From Actibacterium atlanticum (GTDB taxonomy: Bacteria; Pseudomonadota; Alphaproteobacteria; Rhodobacterales; Rhodobacteraceae), in contig NZ_AQQY01000006.1 in assembly GCF_000671395.1 (NCBI RefSeq), positions 179,670 to 243,669 of the forward strand: 64,000 nt of DNA, written 5' to 3'. Under the pieces are notes generated by a model that worked only from the letters and a program-made list of their open reading frames with translations, was not told the DNA's origin and did not search any database. The position numbers and the translations under genes were made by a program. This document shows positions 25,455-34,704 of the stretch, in pieces. Each line of letters starts with the position of its first letter. Positions within the stretch are counted from its first letter, which is position 1.

Positions 25455-26816
25455 TTAAGGGCGCTGGAAGCCCGCGCCCGGGGCCGCCGGGAAATAGAGC
25501 TCAAAGGTCGCCCCTTCCCCCTGTTCGCTGTGCGCCACAATGGTGCCGCCGGATTGACGCATAACGCCCAGCACCATCGACAGCCCCATCCCGGTGCCCT
25601 GCCCCACGGGTTTCGTTGTGAAAAACGGATCAAAAATCTGCGCCAGATGGGCATCTGCGATGCCACCGCCCTGATCACAGACGCTCAGCCGGACATAGCG
25701 CCCCGGGATCAATTCAGAGGGATACCGGTGGCTTTCGGACAGGGTGTGAAAGATGTTCTCGGTTAAAATCTTTGGGCTTCCGCCATCCGGCATCGCTTCG
25801 ATGCTGTTCATCACCAAAGCAAGCAAAACGTTCTCAAGCGCCATGGGGTCAACCGACACCGGCCAAAGCTCCTCGGCCAAATCCAGACTGATCGGCCGCG
25901 ACAGCGACTGTTCAAAACTGGTACTAAAGGCCAGCACATGATCATTCAGCGCGAGATCCTTGGGAGTAAGACGGGTTCTTTGAGCAAAAGCCAGTAGATC
26001 CTGAATCAACTGGGCTCCGCGCTTTGACGCCAGCTTGACGCCCTGTAGCATGTCATCAGCACCGACATTCTGCTCTTCCAGCTCCATCAGTTCGACATTG
26101 CCTGAAATTACCGTCAGCAGATTGTTGAACTCATGCGCGAAACTGCCGGTAAGCCGCCCGATCACTTCCATCTTGCGCGATTCAAAAAGCTTGGCTTCCA
26201 GCGCCTTGCGGCTTTTGGTTTCAACCGTCAGCTGCGAATGCGCGGTCACCAGTTCTTCGTAACGCTCCTGCGAACGCCGGGTCTCGGCCAACAGTTCCAG
26301 TTTGGCGCACATCATCGCTGCGACGGTGCTCAGGATTTCAAGCTCAGCGTCGCCAAAGGCCCCTATATCAGGATGTTCGCTGTCAATTACACCGGCCACC
26401 CGCCCCGAACAGGTCAACGGCACGCAAATCTCTGAGCGCGCAGGCTGCGTGTCCGCGATGTAATTTGCATCCCCCAGCAGATCGTCAACGATGATCGGTT
26501 TGCGGCTTTGGGCCACCTGCCCGGTAATGCCCCGCCCAAAGGGAATGATCAGCGGATTGATGATGTTGCGGGCATAAGGGTTTTTCTCGCCCCAGGCGGC
26601 GGCCTGCGTCAGTTCCGTTTGGGCTTCATTGGCGCGATAGATCACGCAATCCTGAAACCCAAGCTTGCCCACCACGTTCTGCGCCACATACCAGAACAAA
26701 TCTTCTTCGCTGGGAATCGACATCAGATCGACCGCGAAGGTGTTCAGCGTACGTAGCATCTGCGCCTCGCTGGCCCAGTTTCGGTGGCTAAGAGTGGATG
26801 GCACTGACTGCAACAT
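25455..26816 (-). CDS. GAF-domain sensor histidine kinase
   Basis: A 453-residue cytoplasmic kinase. An N-terminal GAF domain (about residues 40-190, with PFGRGITGQVAQSRKPII and SEICVPLTCSGRVAGVID) is joined by a coiled coil to the DHp helix with the phospho-acceptor His in FAHEFNNLLTVISGN and a HATPase domain (VMNSIEAMPDGG, DQGGGIADAHL, GQGTGMGLSM). No membrane helices. No response regulator is adjacent, so it is an orphan. ATG at 26816 fits a GGGGAA site; a TTG lies five codons upstream. Confidence 0.87.
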   Translation of the reverse strand: MLQSVPSTLSHRNWASEAQMLRTLNTFAVDLMSIPSEEDLFWYVAQNVVGKLGFQDCVIYRANEAQTELTQAAAWGEKNPYARNIINPLIIPFGRGITGQVAQSRKPIIVDDLLGDANYIADTQPARSEICVPLTCSGRVAGVIDSEHPDIGAFGDAELEILSTVAAMMCAKLELLAETRRSQERYEELVTAHSQLTVETKSRKALEAKLFESRKMEVIGRLTGSFAHEFNNLLTVISGNVELMELEEQNVGADDMLQGVKLASKRGAQLIQDLLAFAQRTRLTPKDLALNDHVLAFSTSFEQSLSRPISLDLAEELWPVSVDPMALENVLLALVMNSIEAMPDGGSPKILTENIFHTLSESHRYPSELIPGRYVRLSVCDQGGGIADAHLAQIFDPFFTTKPVGQGTGMGLSMVLGVMRQSGGTIVAHSEQGEGATFELYFPAAPGAGFQRP

Positions 26817-27039
26817 AGATAACTTCCCCAAACGCGCTTACCTGATCACTTTAAACGAAATTGCCCTAAAGTGTAGTGTTTTGGCAATATATCGCTTTTT
26901 GGTTGTTTTTAGCGCCAGCCCAAACTGGTCACTCAAAAGGCATCACGCCGCAAAATCAGGCCTGTTTGACCGAATTCAGAAGCATGCACCGCGCAACGAT
27001 GATGGATGAAAAGATTGTGAAGGCATCCAAAGGGGGGGC
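26817..27039. other. non-coding chromosome edge before the island
   Basis: About 220 bases between the kinase start and the left attachment site; it must hold the kinase promoter (leftward). AT-rich at 26840-26920. I see no gene. With the attachment site and integrase leader the gene-free stretch totals about 390 bases. Confidence 0.4.
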
Positions 27040-27053
27040 TGGCGGAGGAGGTG
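27040..27053 (+). repeat. left attachment site (attL) of the island
   Basis: The 14 bases TGGCGGAGGAGGTG are identical to the 3' end of tRNA-Ser at 37603-37616 (CCA, discriminator, acceptor strand and first T-stem bases). The match ends exactly at 14 bases on both sides. It lies 155 bases before an integrase gene, as expected for an element inserted into the tRNA 3' end. Confidence 0.85.
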
Positions 27054-27182
27054 TCCGTATACTCCCGGTTTTTAGGGGTTCGCCACCATTCGCCACAATC
27101 CACTTTATACCAATGATTACAGTTGCTTATTTTCGCGCTCTCCCATTGAAGTTCGCCCGCATTCGCCTTAAATCAACACAAA

Positions 27183-27204
27183 GTGTGGGAACAAATGTGG
27201 GAAC
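27183..27204 (+). repeat. left arm-type integrase repeat pair
   Basis: Two copies of RTGTGGGAAC separated by AA: GTGTGGGAAC then ATGTGGGAAC. The same pair, in the opposite order of the variable base, occurs at 37526-37547 just inside the other end. Likely recombinase or excisionase arm sites. The second copy also overlaps the integrase ribosome site. Confidence 0.7.
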
Positions 27205-27207
27205 GGT

Positions 27208-28386
27208 ATGGCGCTGAGTGCCCAAAAGGTGAAAACGGCAGGCCCCGGACGGCACGGTGACGGGCGGGGCTTGTCTCTCTACGTAAAACCCTCTGGCGCA
27301 AGATCGTGGGTGCTGCGCTATCAGATGCAGGGGCGGAGGCGTGACCTTGGACTTGGATCATATCCTGACATAACTCTGGCCATGGCGCGGGAGCGTGCTA
27401 CCGAAGCGCGTCGCTTGATCGCCGAAGGTGAAGACCCAATAGCCAAAAAGCATCAAGCAAAACCCAAAACATTCAAAGACGCGGCATTGGAGTTGATTGA
27501 AAGCAAGCGGCCCGGTTGGAAGAACGCCAAGCACGCCGCGCAATGGTCTTCGACGCTTGAAGCCTATGCATACCCCAAGATCGGGCGTTTGCAGGTCGCA
27601 AAGGTGCAGACAGCCGATGTGATGGCGTGCCTTGCTCCGATTTGGTCAGAGAAGCCAGAAACGGCAAACCGTGTCCGTCAGCGCATTGAAGCTGTGATCG
27701 ACTATGCAGGTGCGCTTGGCATTCGGACTGGTGACAATCCAGCCCGGTGGCGTGGACATTTGGATAATCTTTTGCCCAAGCCTAACAAGGTGCGCGCGGT
27801 CAAACACCACCCAGCCTTACCTCATGCGAGTATTGCAGAGTTCATGGATGCTCTGAGTGGGCGTGAAGGTGTTGCCGCACGGGCGCTCGCCTTTACGATC
27901 CTGACCGCAGCCCGTTCAGGTGAAACGCGCCTCGCGACATGGGCCGAGATTGACCTAGACGCGCTCGTCTGGACCATCCCTGCGCATCGTATGAAGGCCG
28001 AGAAAGAACACCGAGTCCCACTCACCAATGCCGCCATTGCATTGCTGGGGCCGCGTCGTGATGACGATGTGCTGGTTTTTGAAAGTGAAGCCAAAGTTGG
28101 CAAGCCCATTTCCAACATGAGCATGACTTCTGTGCTGCGCCGTATGGACCATACTGACATAACCGTTCACGGCTTTCGCTCGACCTTCCGAGACTGGGCG
28201 GGCGAGACAACGGGCTTCCCGCGAGAAGTGATCGAAGCGGCATTGGCGCACGGCATCAAAGATAAGGCAGAGGCTGCTTACGCGCGTTCTGACCTTTTCG
28301 ACAAGCGCCGCAAGCTCATGGAGGCTTGGGCCAAGGCTGCAATTCGTTTTGGCAGCGACGACAACGTCGTTTCACTTGTCAATTGA
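27208..28386 (+). CDS. P4-type tyrosine integrase
   Basis: A 392-residue integrase with an N-terminal DUF4102 arm-binding domain (GPGRHGDGRGLSLYVKPSGA, RRRDLGLGSYPDITLAMARE), a SAM-like core-binding domain, and a C-terminal catalytic domain with Arg in TAARSGETRLATW, HGFRSTFRDW (HxxR), a late His in EAALAH and the Tyr nucleophile in EAAYARSDLF. Such integrases insert islands into tRNA 3' ends, which fits the attL/tRNA-Ser repeat here. It sits at the tRNA-distal end of the island. Confidence 0.93.
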   Translation: MALSAQKVKTAGPGRHGDGRGLSLYVKPSGARSWVLRYQMQGRRRDLGLGSYPDITLAMARERATEARRLIAEGEDPIAKKHQAKPKTFKDAALELIESKRPGWKNAKHAAQWSSTLEAYAYPKIGRLQVAKVQTADVMACLAPIWSEKPETANRVRQRIEAVIDYAGALGIRTGDNPARWRGHLDNLLPKPNKVRAVKHHPALPHASIAEFMDALSGREGVAARALAFTILTAARSGETRLATWAEIDLDALVWTIPAHRMKAEKEHRVPLTNAAIALLGPRRDDDVLVFESEAKVGKPISNMSMTSVLRRMDHTDITVHGFRSTFRDWAGETTGFPREVIEAALAHGIKDKAEAAYARSDLFDKRRKLMEAWAKAAIRFGSDDNVVSLVN

Positions 28387-28408
28387 GCAAAGCCAGACCC
28401 GCAATCGA

Positions 28409-30724
28409 TTATTCTGAGTACAAGGCTTTCTGCATTGCTGCGAAGCTGGACTTAATAGCTGGAAGACCGCCAAGCCTTTCTTTGCCTTCGCCAATCGTTG
28501 AATAACGAGCCTTCAAGAAAACGCCTAACTTTGAGTTTGCAAGCTCTGCAACACCATTGGCCTCATAAGCGCTGAGAATAGACAAAAGAAATTCTCGCAG
28601 CTCGCCATCTGGAAGGCTGTCTTCAGAAGCAGTTACGAGTTCGGCTCTCTCTGACCGCGTCTTGGGCGGGTTACTAAAGAGAATATAGGCTATGACATCA
28701 AACAGATCGCTGTCCGGTGCATCCACGAGCCGTCGTATGATATCCAACCGAGAGCCATCAAAACCGCGATCACTTAGCTGATCTAGAAAGGTCTGGCGGT
28801 TGTCTGGATCACTCCAAACCACACGCAACTGATCTTCACTTGCCACCAATCCAGAGAGTTCGCCGAAGAGTAACTCGATAAATTCATTCGCAGAAATTGG
28901 TTTGCCATCTGGTCCCCAGTAAGTTGTGCTGGCCAGATATGCGATCTGTCTAACTTTTCCATCCGAAAGCTTGATCTCGATCTTTTCCGTCGGTGGCCCA
29001 TCATCGCCATCAGCATCGTCGCCCGGTGAAGGCGCGTCTTCGGGTTCTGTAGGAACGACATGAATTCGGGGCGGTTCCGGGTCCAGTGGTTCACCGTCCC
29101 ATTCAGGATCGTTGAAGTTTTCATGCGCTTTTACGAAATCCCAGATTGTGAAAAAGTCCTTGCCTTCGAAAGTTCGGGTCCCTCGCCCGATGATTTGCTT
29201 AAACTCAATCATGGACTTAACCGGGCGCATCAAAACGATATGACGCACGTTGCGGGCATCAACACCCGTTGAAAGCTTCTGAGACGTCGTCAGGATCGTG
29301 GGAATGGTTTTATCGTTGTCTTGGAAGTCGCGAAGCCATTGCTCGCCCACAGCGCCGTCCTCGGCGGTCACGCGATGACAATAGTCGGGATGGTCGCCTG
29401 TCTTCACTTGATTAATCAGATCGCGCACCAAACCGGCGTGTTCCTGCGTAGCGCAAAACACGATGGTTTTCTCGCGCTGATCGATCTGCTCCATAAACTC
29501 TTTTACACGGCTCAATTCGCGATCTTCGATCACGATCCTCATATTGAACTCGCTTTCGGTGAACGTCTCCCCAACCTCAATCTCTCCTGAAATCAACTCG
29601 TCCGAACCGTCATAGACATACTCGTCAATCGTACTGACCATCTGGCGGACCTTGAACGGCGTCAGGAAGCCATCGTCGATCCCGTCGCGAAGGGCATATG
29701 AATAGGCGGGCTCACCAAAATAGGCATAGGTATCAGCGTTGTGTTTTCGCTTAGGCGTGGCTGTCAAACCAAGCTGGGCGGCTGGTTGAAAATACTCCAA
29801 GATTTGCCGCCATTCGCTCTCGTCCTTGGCCCCGCCCCTATGGCATTCGTCGATCACAATAAAGTCGAAGAAATCCGCCGGGTATTGCTTGTAAACCGGT
29901 TCCCCGTCTCCCGTCATGAAGGTCTGGAAGATGGTGAAGAACAGGCTGGCGTTCTTGGGCACACCCTCATTCTTGCGGATGTTGGCGGGGTCGATCCGCG
30001 TGACGGCATCATTCGGAAAGGCGGAAAAGGCGTTGTAGGCCTGATCGGCGAGGATATTGCGGTCGGCGAGGAACAGGATGCGCGGGCGGCGCACGGGCTC
30101 GCCCGAGAGGTTCCACTTCGCCTGGAACAGCTTCCAAGCGATCTGGAAGGCGATGGATGTTTTGCCCGTCCCAGTCGCGAGTGTGAGAAGGATGCGTTGA
30201 TCACCCTTGGCCAAGGCCTCAAGCGCAGCATTGACCGCGTTGTGTTGGTAGTAGCGCAGCTCCCATTTGCCACCATCTGTCTCGAAATCCACGGCACCGA
30301 AGCGCTCACGCCAAGCGTTCTGATCGTCGAAGGTGCGATCCCAAAGCTCTTCTGGCGTCGGGAACGGTAGGTCGATGTCACCTTCAGCCCCGGTGGACAT
30401 GTCGATCTGATACCATTTCAGACCGTTGGAAGCGTAAGCGTAGCGAGTTCCAAGTCGTGTCGCGTAGTCCTTTGTTTGCCCAACTCCGTCGCGGTGTGAT
30501 TTTCCAGCACGCTTTGCCTCTAGCGTGGCGAGCTTCTGGCCCTTGTGAAACAGGACATAGTCACAAGACAAACCCTTGCCGCGCGTGCCTCCGGATTGGA
30601 TGCGCCCAGGACAGATGACTTCACGACGCACCTTCGAGCCGTTCTGCCCCCAGCCCGCCGCCGCAAGGACGGGGTCAATGCGCTCGGCGCGGGTATCGGC
30701 TTCGGTTTCGTCGTGAATGCTCAT
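28409..30724 (-). CDS. hsdR: type I restriction enzyme motor/nuclease subunit (HsdR)
   Basis: A 771-residue subunit that translocates DNA and cuts it when both strands are unmethylated. The N-terminal PD-(D/E)xK nuclease (SCDYVLF...LATLEAKR) is followed by superfamily 2 helicase motifs: TLATGTGKTS near residue 180, DECHRGG (motif II) near 292, LTATPKR (motif III), and RPVKSMIEFKQIIGRGTR (motif VI). A C-terminal domain contacts HsdM. EcoEI-like arrangement. Third gene of hsdM-hsdS-hsdR, 17 bases after hsdS. The C-terminal half is visibly more AT-rich than the middle, suggesting a mosaic. Confidence 0.93.
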   Translation of the reverse strand: MSIHDETEADTRAERIDPVLAAAGWGQNGSKVRREVICPGRIQSGGTRGKGLSCDYVLFHKGQKLATLEAKRAGKSHRDGVGQTKDYATRLGTRYAYASNGLKWYQIDMSTGAEGDIDLPFPTPEELWDRTFDDQNAWRERFGAVDFETDGGKWELRYYQHNAVNAALEALAKGDQRILLTLATGTGKTSIAFQIAWKLFQAKWNLSGEPVRRPRILFLADRNILADQAYNAFSAFPNDAVTRIDPANIRKNEGVPKNASLFFTIFQTFMTGDGEPVYKQYPADFFDFIVIDECHRGGAKDESEWRQILEYFQPAAQLGLTATPKRKHNADTYAYFGEPAYSYALRDGIDDGFLTPFKVRQMVSTIDEYVYDGSDELISGEIEVGETFTESEFNMRIVIEDRELSRVKEFMEQIDQREKTIVFCATQEHAGLVRDLINQVKTGDHPDYCHRVTAEDGAVGEQWLRDFQDNDKTIPTILTTSQKLSTGVDARNVRHIVLMRPVKSMIEFKQIIGRGTRTFEGKDFFTIWDFVKAHENFNDPEWDGEPLDPEPPRIHVVPTEPEDAPSPGDDADGDDGPPTEKIEIKLSDGKVRQIAYLASTTYWGPDGKPISANEFIELLFGELSGLVASEDQLRVVWSDPDNRQTFLDQLSDRGFDGSRLDIIRRLVDAPDSDLFDVIAYILFSNPPKTRSERAELVTASEDSLPDGELREFLLSILSAYEANGVAELANSKLGVFLKARYSTIGEGKERLGGLPAIKSSFAAMQKALYSE

Positions 30725-30741
30725 CTTCTCTACTCGTTAGG

Positions 30742-31881
30742 TCATGTTAATTCGCCTGCGAAGGCTTTCTGCAAAAGGGATTGGCGAAGGTCGCCGAAGT
30801 CTTGGATTTTGGCCTCGTACTTCTTCTTAATGTCTTCCAACTTAGTCTCTGCATCCGATAGTTTATTGGCAAGCTCTGCTTGCAGTTCGACGGAAGCGGG
30901 AAAGGTCAGTTCAAGATCGGCAAGAGAAGAGTTCGAAATAACGGGTTGTGCCGCCTGTCGAGCAAGACTCCTCAGGTTCTTGAAGTTCAAAAGGTAAGCA
31001 AGAAACCTGTGATCAAAGTCGAAGTTATAGTTCACCACTTTGAACGCGTTATCAGTTAGCCATATGTCGTGGTCGATGTATCTGGCATTGCCGCAAAGCG
31101 CACCAACGCGCCCAATTATCACATTGTCACCAGTCAGATTGCACGCGTCGTGGGTGCCAGCAATTCCGTTGCCGCCATAAACGGGGAACGGTCCTGGAAC
31201 CATCTTCTTGGCCGTAAGGTTCTCGCCACTCTTCAGCCTGAAACAATCCGCAAGCGGATGTGTTTCCCAGCCTTCCGTCTGCTCAGAGAGCATCACAAAC
31301 CGTAGGCTTTCAAACAAATCTTGCGCATTTTGCAGGTTGGCTTCGGCATGGGCGCGGGCGCGGGCCAGACCCTCAAGGGCCTCGTCCAGAATTGCAACAA
31401 TCCGCTGTTGTTCTTCCAGCGGCGGGATGGGAATTTCGACCGACTTGAGATTTGTTGCCGAAAGTTCCTTAAAGGTTGTTCCAGAGCCCAACTCGTTCAG
31501 CAGGTCACGGCTCATGTCTAGGAAATGATATAGATAAACTGGATCGAGCTTCTCGCTTGGTATAATTCCTCGGCACCCCTGGTTGAACGCCATCGGCGCG
31601 GCGTTTATTGCCAAGTGACCTATCGGTGCCCGTGTTGACAGGATCACCGAACCAGCGGGAACCAAACGCGCCGAAGAACCTTTTAGACCTGCTTGCGTGA
31701 TCGTGCGTGGCGTTTCCGAAATCTCTCGGCCCTCCATCTGCCCCATATCTTTAGGGGTAAGCCACTGAACATCGCCGCCCCAATATTCCGCAACCTTGGA
31801 CTTGGGTGTGCCGCCGTTGACGACCGTGGCGACATCACTCAGGGCTACAAGGGTCCAGCCTGTCGTCGGCAAATCCTTCAC
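30742..31881 (-). CDS. hsdS: type I restriction-modification specificity subunit (HsdS)
   Basis: A 379-residue DNA-recognition subunit with two target-recognition domains. The first begins WTLVALSDVATVVNGGTP, ends at IPIPPLEEQQRIVAILDEAL (first conserved helix); the second runs from WETHPLADCFRLKSGENL to a C-terminal coiled helix (LSDAETKLEDIKKKY). Each domain reads half of a bipartite site; the sequence recognised cannot be deduced. Overlaps hsdM by 4 bases (ATGA). AT-richer than hsdM, normal for variable specificity genes. Confidence 0.93.
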   Translation of the reverse strand: MKDLPTTGWTLVALSDVATVVNGGTPKSKVAEYWGGDVQWLTPKDMGQMEGREISETPRTITQAGLKGSSARLVPAGSVILSTRAPIGHLAINAAPMAFNQGCRGIIPSEKLDPVYLYHFLDMSRDLLNELGSGTTFKELSATNLKSVEIPIPPLEEQQRIVAILDEALEGLARARAHAEANLQNAQDLFESLRFVMLSEQTEGWETHPLADCFRLKSGENLTAKKMVPGPFPVYGGNGIAGTHDACNLTGDNVIIGRVGALCGNARYIDHDIWLTDNAFKVVNYNFDFDHRFLAYLLNFKNLRSLARQAAQPVISNSSLADLELTFPASVELQAELANKLSDAETKLEDIKKKYEAKIQDFGDLRQSLLQKAFAGELT

Positions 31882-33326
31882 AGCATCCCCCGAATGTCTT
31901 CGAGGATTTGCGCCGTCTCGGCATCGCGTTCAAGCATGTCGGCGATGATGTCTTCGGGGCTGCGCAGCGCTTCGGCCTCGGGCGCGTTGGGGTTCTTGAC
32001 CGACAGATCGCAGGTCTCCTCGTCCAGATCGGTGCGGTTCACGATCCAGCTTTTCTCACCCGTATCGCGGGTGCGCTGCAGCTCGACAAACTCCGCCAGA
32101 TCGTCATCGTTCAGCGGGTTGGTCTTGCCAAGGCTGCGGCCTGGATCGAGCTGGTAATACCAGATGTCCCGCGTCGGTGCGCCCTTCTCGAAGAACAGCA
32201 CCACGGTCTTAACGCCCGCGCCCTGGAAGGTGCCTTGCGGGCAATCGAGGACCGTGTGCAGCTCCGCCGCCTCCAGCAATTCCTTGCGCAGCGCGATAGA
32301 GGCGTTGTCGGTGTTGCTTAGGAAGGTGTTCTTGATCACCACGGCGGCGCGCCCGCCTGCCTTCAGCTTGCGGATGAAGTGTTGCAGGAACAGGTAGGCC
32401 GTCTCGCCCGTGCGGATCGGGAAGTTCTGCTGCACTTCGCGCCGCTCGCCGCCGCCGAAGGGCGGATTGGCGAGGATGATGTCGTGGCGGTCTTTCTCCT
32501 GAATATCCATCACGTTCTCATTGAGCGTGTTGGAGTGGATCAGGTTCGGGGCCTCTATACCGTGCAGCACCATATTCATGATCCCGATGATGTAAGCGAG
32601 GCCTTTCTTTTCCTGCCCATAGAGCGTGCGGGTTTGAAGGGTCTCGTATGCGGATGCGGACAGGTCGTTGGTGCGCAGATGGCCATAGGCTTCGCAGAGG
32701 AAGCCCGCAGAGCCGCAGGCCCCGTCATAGATCGTCTCGCCGATCTTGGGATCGGTGACCTTAATCATCGCGCGGATAAGCGGGCGCGGCGTGTAATATT
32801 CGCCCCCATTGCGCCCTGCGTTCCCCATGCGCTTGATGCGGGTTTCATAGAGTTCAGATAGCTCGTGGCGCTGGGCCTGTGTGTTGAAGGCCAGCCCGTC
32901 TACCTGTTCCAATACATCGCGCAGGATATAGCCCGAACGAAATTTGTTGCGCAGTTCGGTGAAGACCTCGCCGATTTTGTATTCGATGGTTTGCGGGCTT
33001 GTCGCGGATTGCCGGAAGGCGGCGAGGTAGGGAAAAAGCTCGCGATCCACGAAAGTGATCAGATCGTCGCCAATGCGCGCGGAATTATGGTCAAATTCCC
33101 CGTTTACCTTGGGCGCAGCCCATTTGTGCCAGCGAAAGTCGCCATCAATAATTGGGGCGTATTCTTTGCCTTCAAGCTCGGCGGCATCTGCCCGCTCACT
33201 TTCAAGGTCGGCGAGGTACTTCAGGAACAGCACCCATGAGGTTTGTTCGACGTAATCGAGTTCGTTGGCGATACCTTCCTCGGCTCGCAAGTCACGTTCG
33301 ATCTTATTGAATGCGTTTTCGTACAA
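31878..33326 (-). CDS. hsdM: type I N6-adenine methyltransferase subunit (HsdM)
   Basis: A 482-residue adenine methyltransferase. The N-terminal HsdM domain (IANELDYVEQTSWVLFLKYL) is followed by the SAM motif region (IGETIYDGACGSAGFLCEA) and the catalytic DILANPPFGGGE (NPPF). The start is TTG at 33326, supported by GAGG six bases upstream and by the family's usual beginning; no ATG fits. First gene of the hsd operon and divergent from the unknown two-gene module. Confidence 0.94.
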   Translation of the reverse strand: MYENAFNKIERDLRAEEGIANELDYVEQTSWVLFLKYLADLESERADAAELEGKEYAPIIDGDFRWHKWAAPKVNGEFDHNSARIGDDLITFVDRELFPYLAAFRQSATSPQTIEYKIGEVFTELRNKFRSGYILRDVLEQVDGLAFNTQAQRHELSELYETRIKRMGNAGRNGGEYYTPRPLIRAMIKVTDPKIGETIYDGACGSAGFLCEAYGHLRTNDLSASAYETLQTRTLYGQEKKGLAYIIGIMNMVLHGIEAPNLIHSNTLNENVMDIQEKDRHDIILANPPFGGGERREVQQNFPIRTGETAYLFLQHFIRKLKAGGRAAVVIKNTFLSNTDNASIALRKELLEAAELHTVLDCPQGTFQGAGVKTVVLFFEKGAPTRDIWYYQLDPGRSLGKTNPLNDDDLAEFVELQRTRDTGEKSWIVNRTDLDEETCDLSVKNPNAPEAEALRSPEDIIADMLERDAETAQILEDIRGML

Positions 33327-33360
33327 TTGCGCCTCACGCTTCTCGTGCTAGTTGCGACCA

Positions 33361-33380
33361 GTGTTTATCAACACGCGTGT
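33361..33380. promoter_or_regulatory. overlapping palindromes between hsdM and unknown module
   Basis: GTGTT-tatc-AACAC (33361-33374) overlaps the perfect palindrome ACACGCGTGT (33371-33380), and TTGCGA/TCGCAA half sites flank both. Located 35 bases upstream of hsdM and about 100 before the divergent gene, so a candidate operator for both. No regulator can be named. Confidence 0.5.
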
Positions 33381-33483
33381 GATCGCAATAGACGAAGCGA
33401 GAACATGAACACCTGCGTACGGGTTGCGCCGAACACATGCGAATACTATATTTTGCCGCAATCAACAATAGTGGACACAATAT

Positions 33484-34704
33484 ATGGCATCTTTCAGCGG
33501 GTTTCTTCGCAAATCACCCAGCGCGCGGTTAAAGGCATGGTCTGAAAATCGCGGGTTGGAAGTACCTGACGACTTCAATTGGCAAAGCGCTGGGCGGGGA
33601 AAGGCCCTTGTGACGGAAATCAGCGCCCTGCTTGATGATCTGACCACCCGCAAACAAGATGCGTTGAAAGCCGAGCTGGATCACCTCGCCAGCCTTGCCA
33701 ATGATAAGGGCATGTTGGCTGCCGAACAGATTTGCCCCGCGCTGGGCATTGATTTGGAAGGGTTGGAAGGCGTGCAGGATGTGATCCTGATGCTTGCAAT
33801 AGATCACCCACAAGCCCTAGAGCGTGTTGGTGTGCTTGCGTCTCTCAGCCAGCGCTACGGCGGTAAGAGCTGGTCGGCATTCCAGTTCGAAGATGACGGC
33901 AAACCGTGGGCCTTAGAAAGTGAAGATGCCCGAACAGCGTTTGTGTCCGATGCAATTGGTATTCTGGAATTGCCGGATCACCGCAAACGCGAAGCGGATT
34001 GGTATACCTCTTTTCGCATTCACCCCATCACGGGTGAAGAGTCCGAGATCGTCCACGCCACGATTTATGTCGAAGACCGTGCGGCCAGTGAACTGGCCTT
34101 TGGCGCGTCGGAAGGGTTGGAACGGCAAGTTTTTCAGCGCGTGATGGAGGTTGGCATCGCGTGCGATCCCACAAACCGGATCGTCGAGATTTGCGCAAAC
34201 GGTGGAAAGAAAATGCGGGATCAATATGCGACCGTCTTTTCCAAGCATTTTGCGCCGGATACACCACCACCGATTGAAGCACCGCGTCGAGAGGTTTTGT
34301 TAGAGACGCTGCGCGCGCACCCCAGTTTCGTAATTGAGCCATCGGGCGGGATTGACCGTGTCGAAGTGTCAGCGCTCGAATGCTTCGCAACTGGCGGGGG
34401 CTTTGCCCGATTTGAACGACGCGGCGAAGACGAAACAGTTTATCAGTTTCTCACGCGGCACTTTGGTGAAGTGTCACCACTCAAGACGCGCGGATGGACG
34501 ATCACCGGCGCGACATTGAGAATTTTCCTGAAAGCGCAAGAGGGCAAACGGGCACGAACCCTGACCATTACCTTGCGCACGCCGAACACCACGACGATTC
34601 CCAACAAAACTGAAACCGACCGTCAGTTTGTCATGCGCCTGCTGGAAAGGTGGAAGCTCGTTGCGCCGCCACCCGAAGACGCCGACGTAATTGAGGCGGC
34701 ATAA
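33484..34704 (+). CDS. unknown protein, first gene of island module
   Basis: A 406-residue soluble protein with no domain I recognise. The N-terminal 120 residues look helical (SARLKAWSENRGLEVPDDFNW, then LTTRKQDALKAELDHLASLA). The middle is a mixed alpha/beta region (WYTSFRIHPITGEESEIVHA, FQRVMEVGIACDPTNRIVEI), and the C-terminus is basic and beta-rich before LLERWKLVAPP. No signal peptide, membrane helix or cysteine cluster. The ATG lacks a ribosome site, so translation may be leaderless or start elsewhere. Its stop abuts the next gene with no gap. Beside a type I system it is a defence or element-control candidate, by context only. Confidence 0.75.
   Translation: MASFSGFLRKSPSARLKAWSENRGLEVPDDFNWQSAGRGKALVTEISALLDDLTTRKQDALKAELDHLASLANDKGMLAAEQICPALGIDLEGLEGVQDVILMLAIDHPQALERVGVLASLSQRYGGKSWSAFQFEDDGKPWALESEDARTAFVSDAIGILELPDHRKREADWYTSFRIHPITGEESEIVHATIYVEDRAASELAFGASEGLERQVFQRVMEVGIACDPTNRIVEICANGGKKMRDQYATVFSKHFAPDTPPPIEAPRREVLLETLRAHPSFVIEPSGGIDRVEVSALECFATGGGFARFERRGEDETVYQFLTRHFGEVSPLKTRGWTITGATLRIFLKAQEGKRARTLTITLRTPNTTTIPNKTETDRQFVMRLLERWKLVAPPPEDADVIEAA

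Noticed and set aside
26817..27039. Remnant gene fragments at the left edge of the island
   Set aside because: No frame shows recognisable similarity or codon pattern; it appears to be the kinase promoter region.
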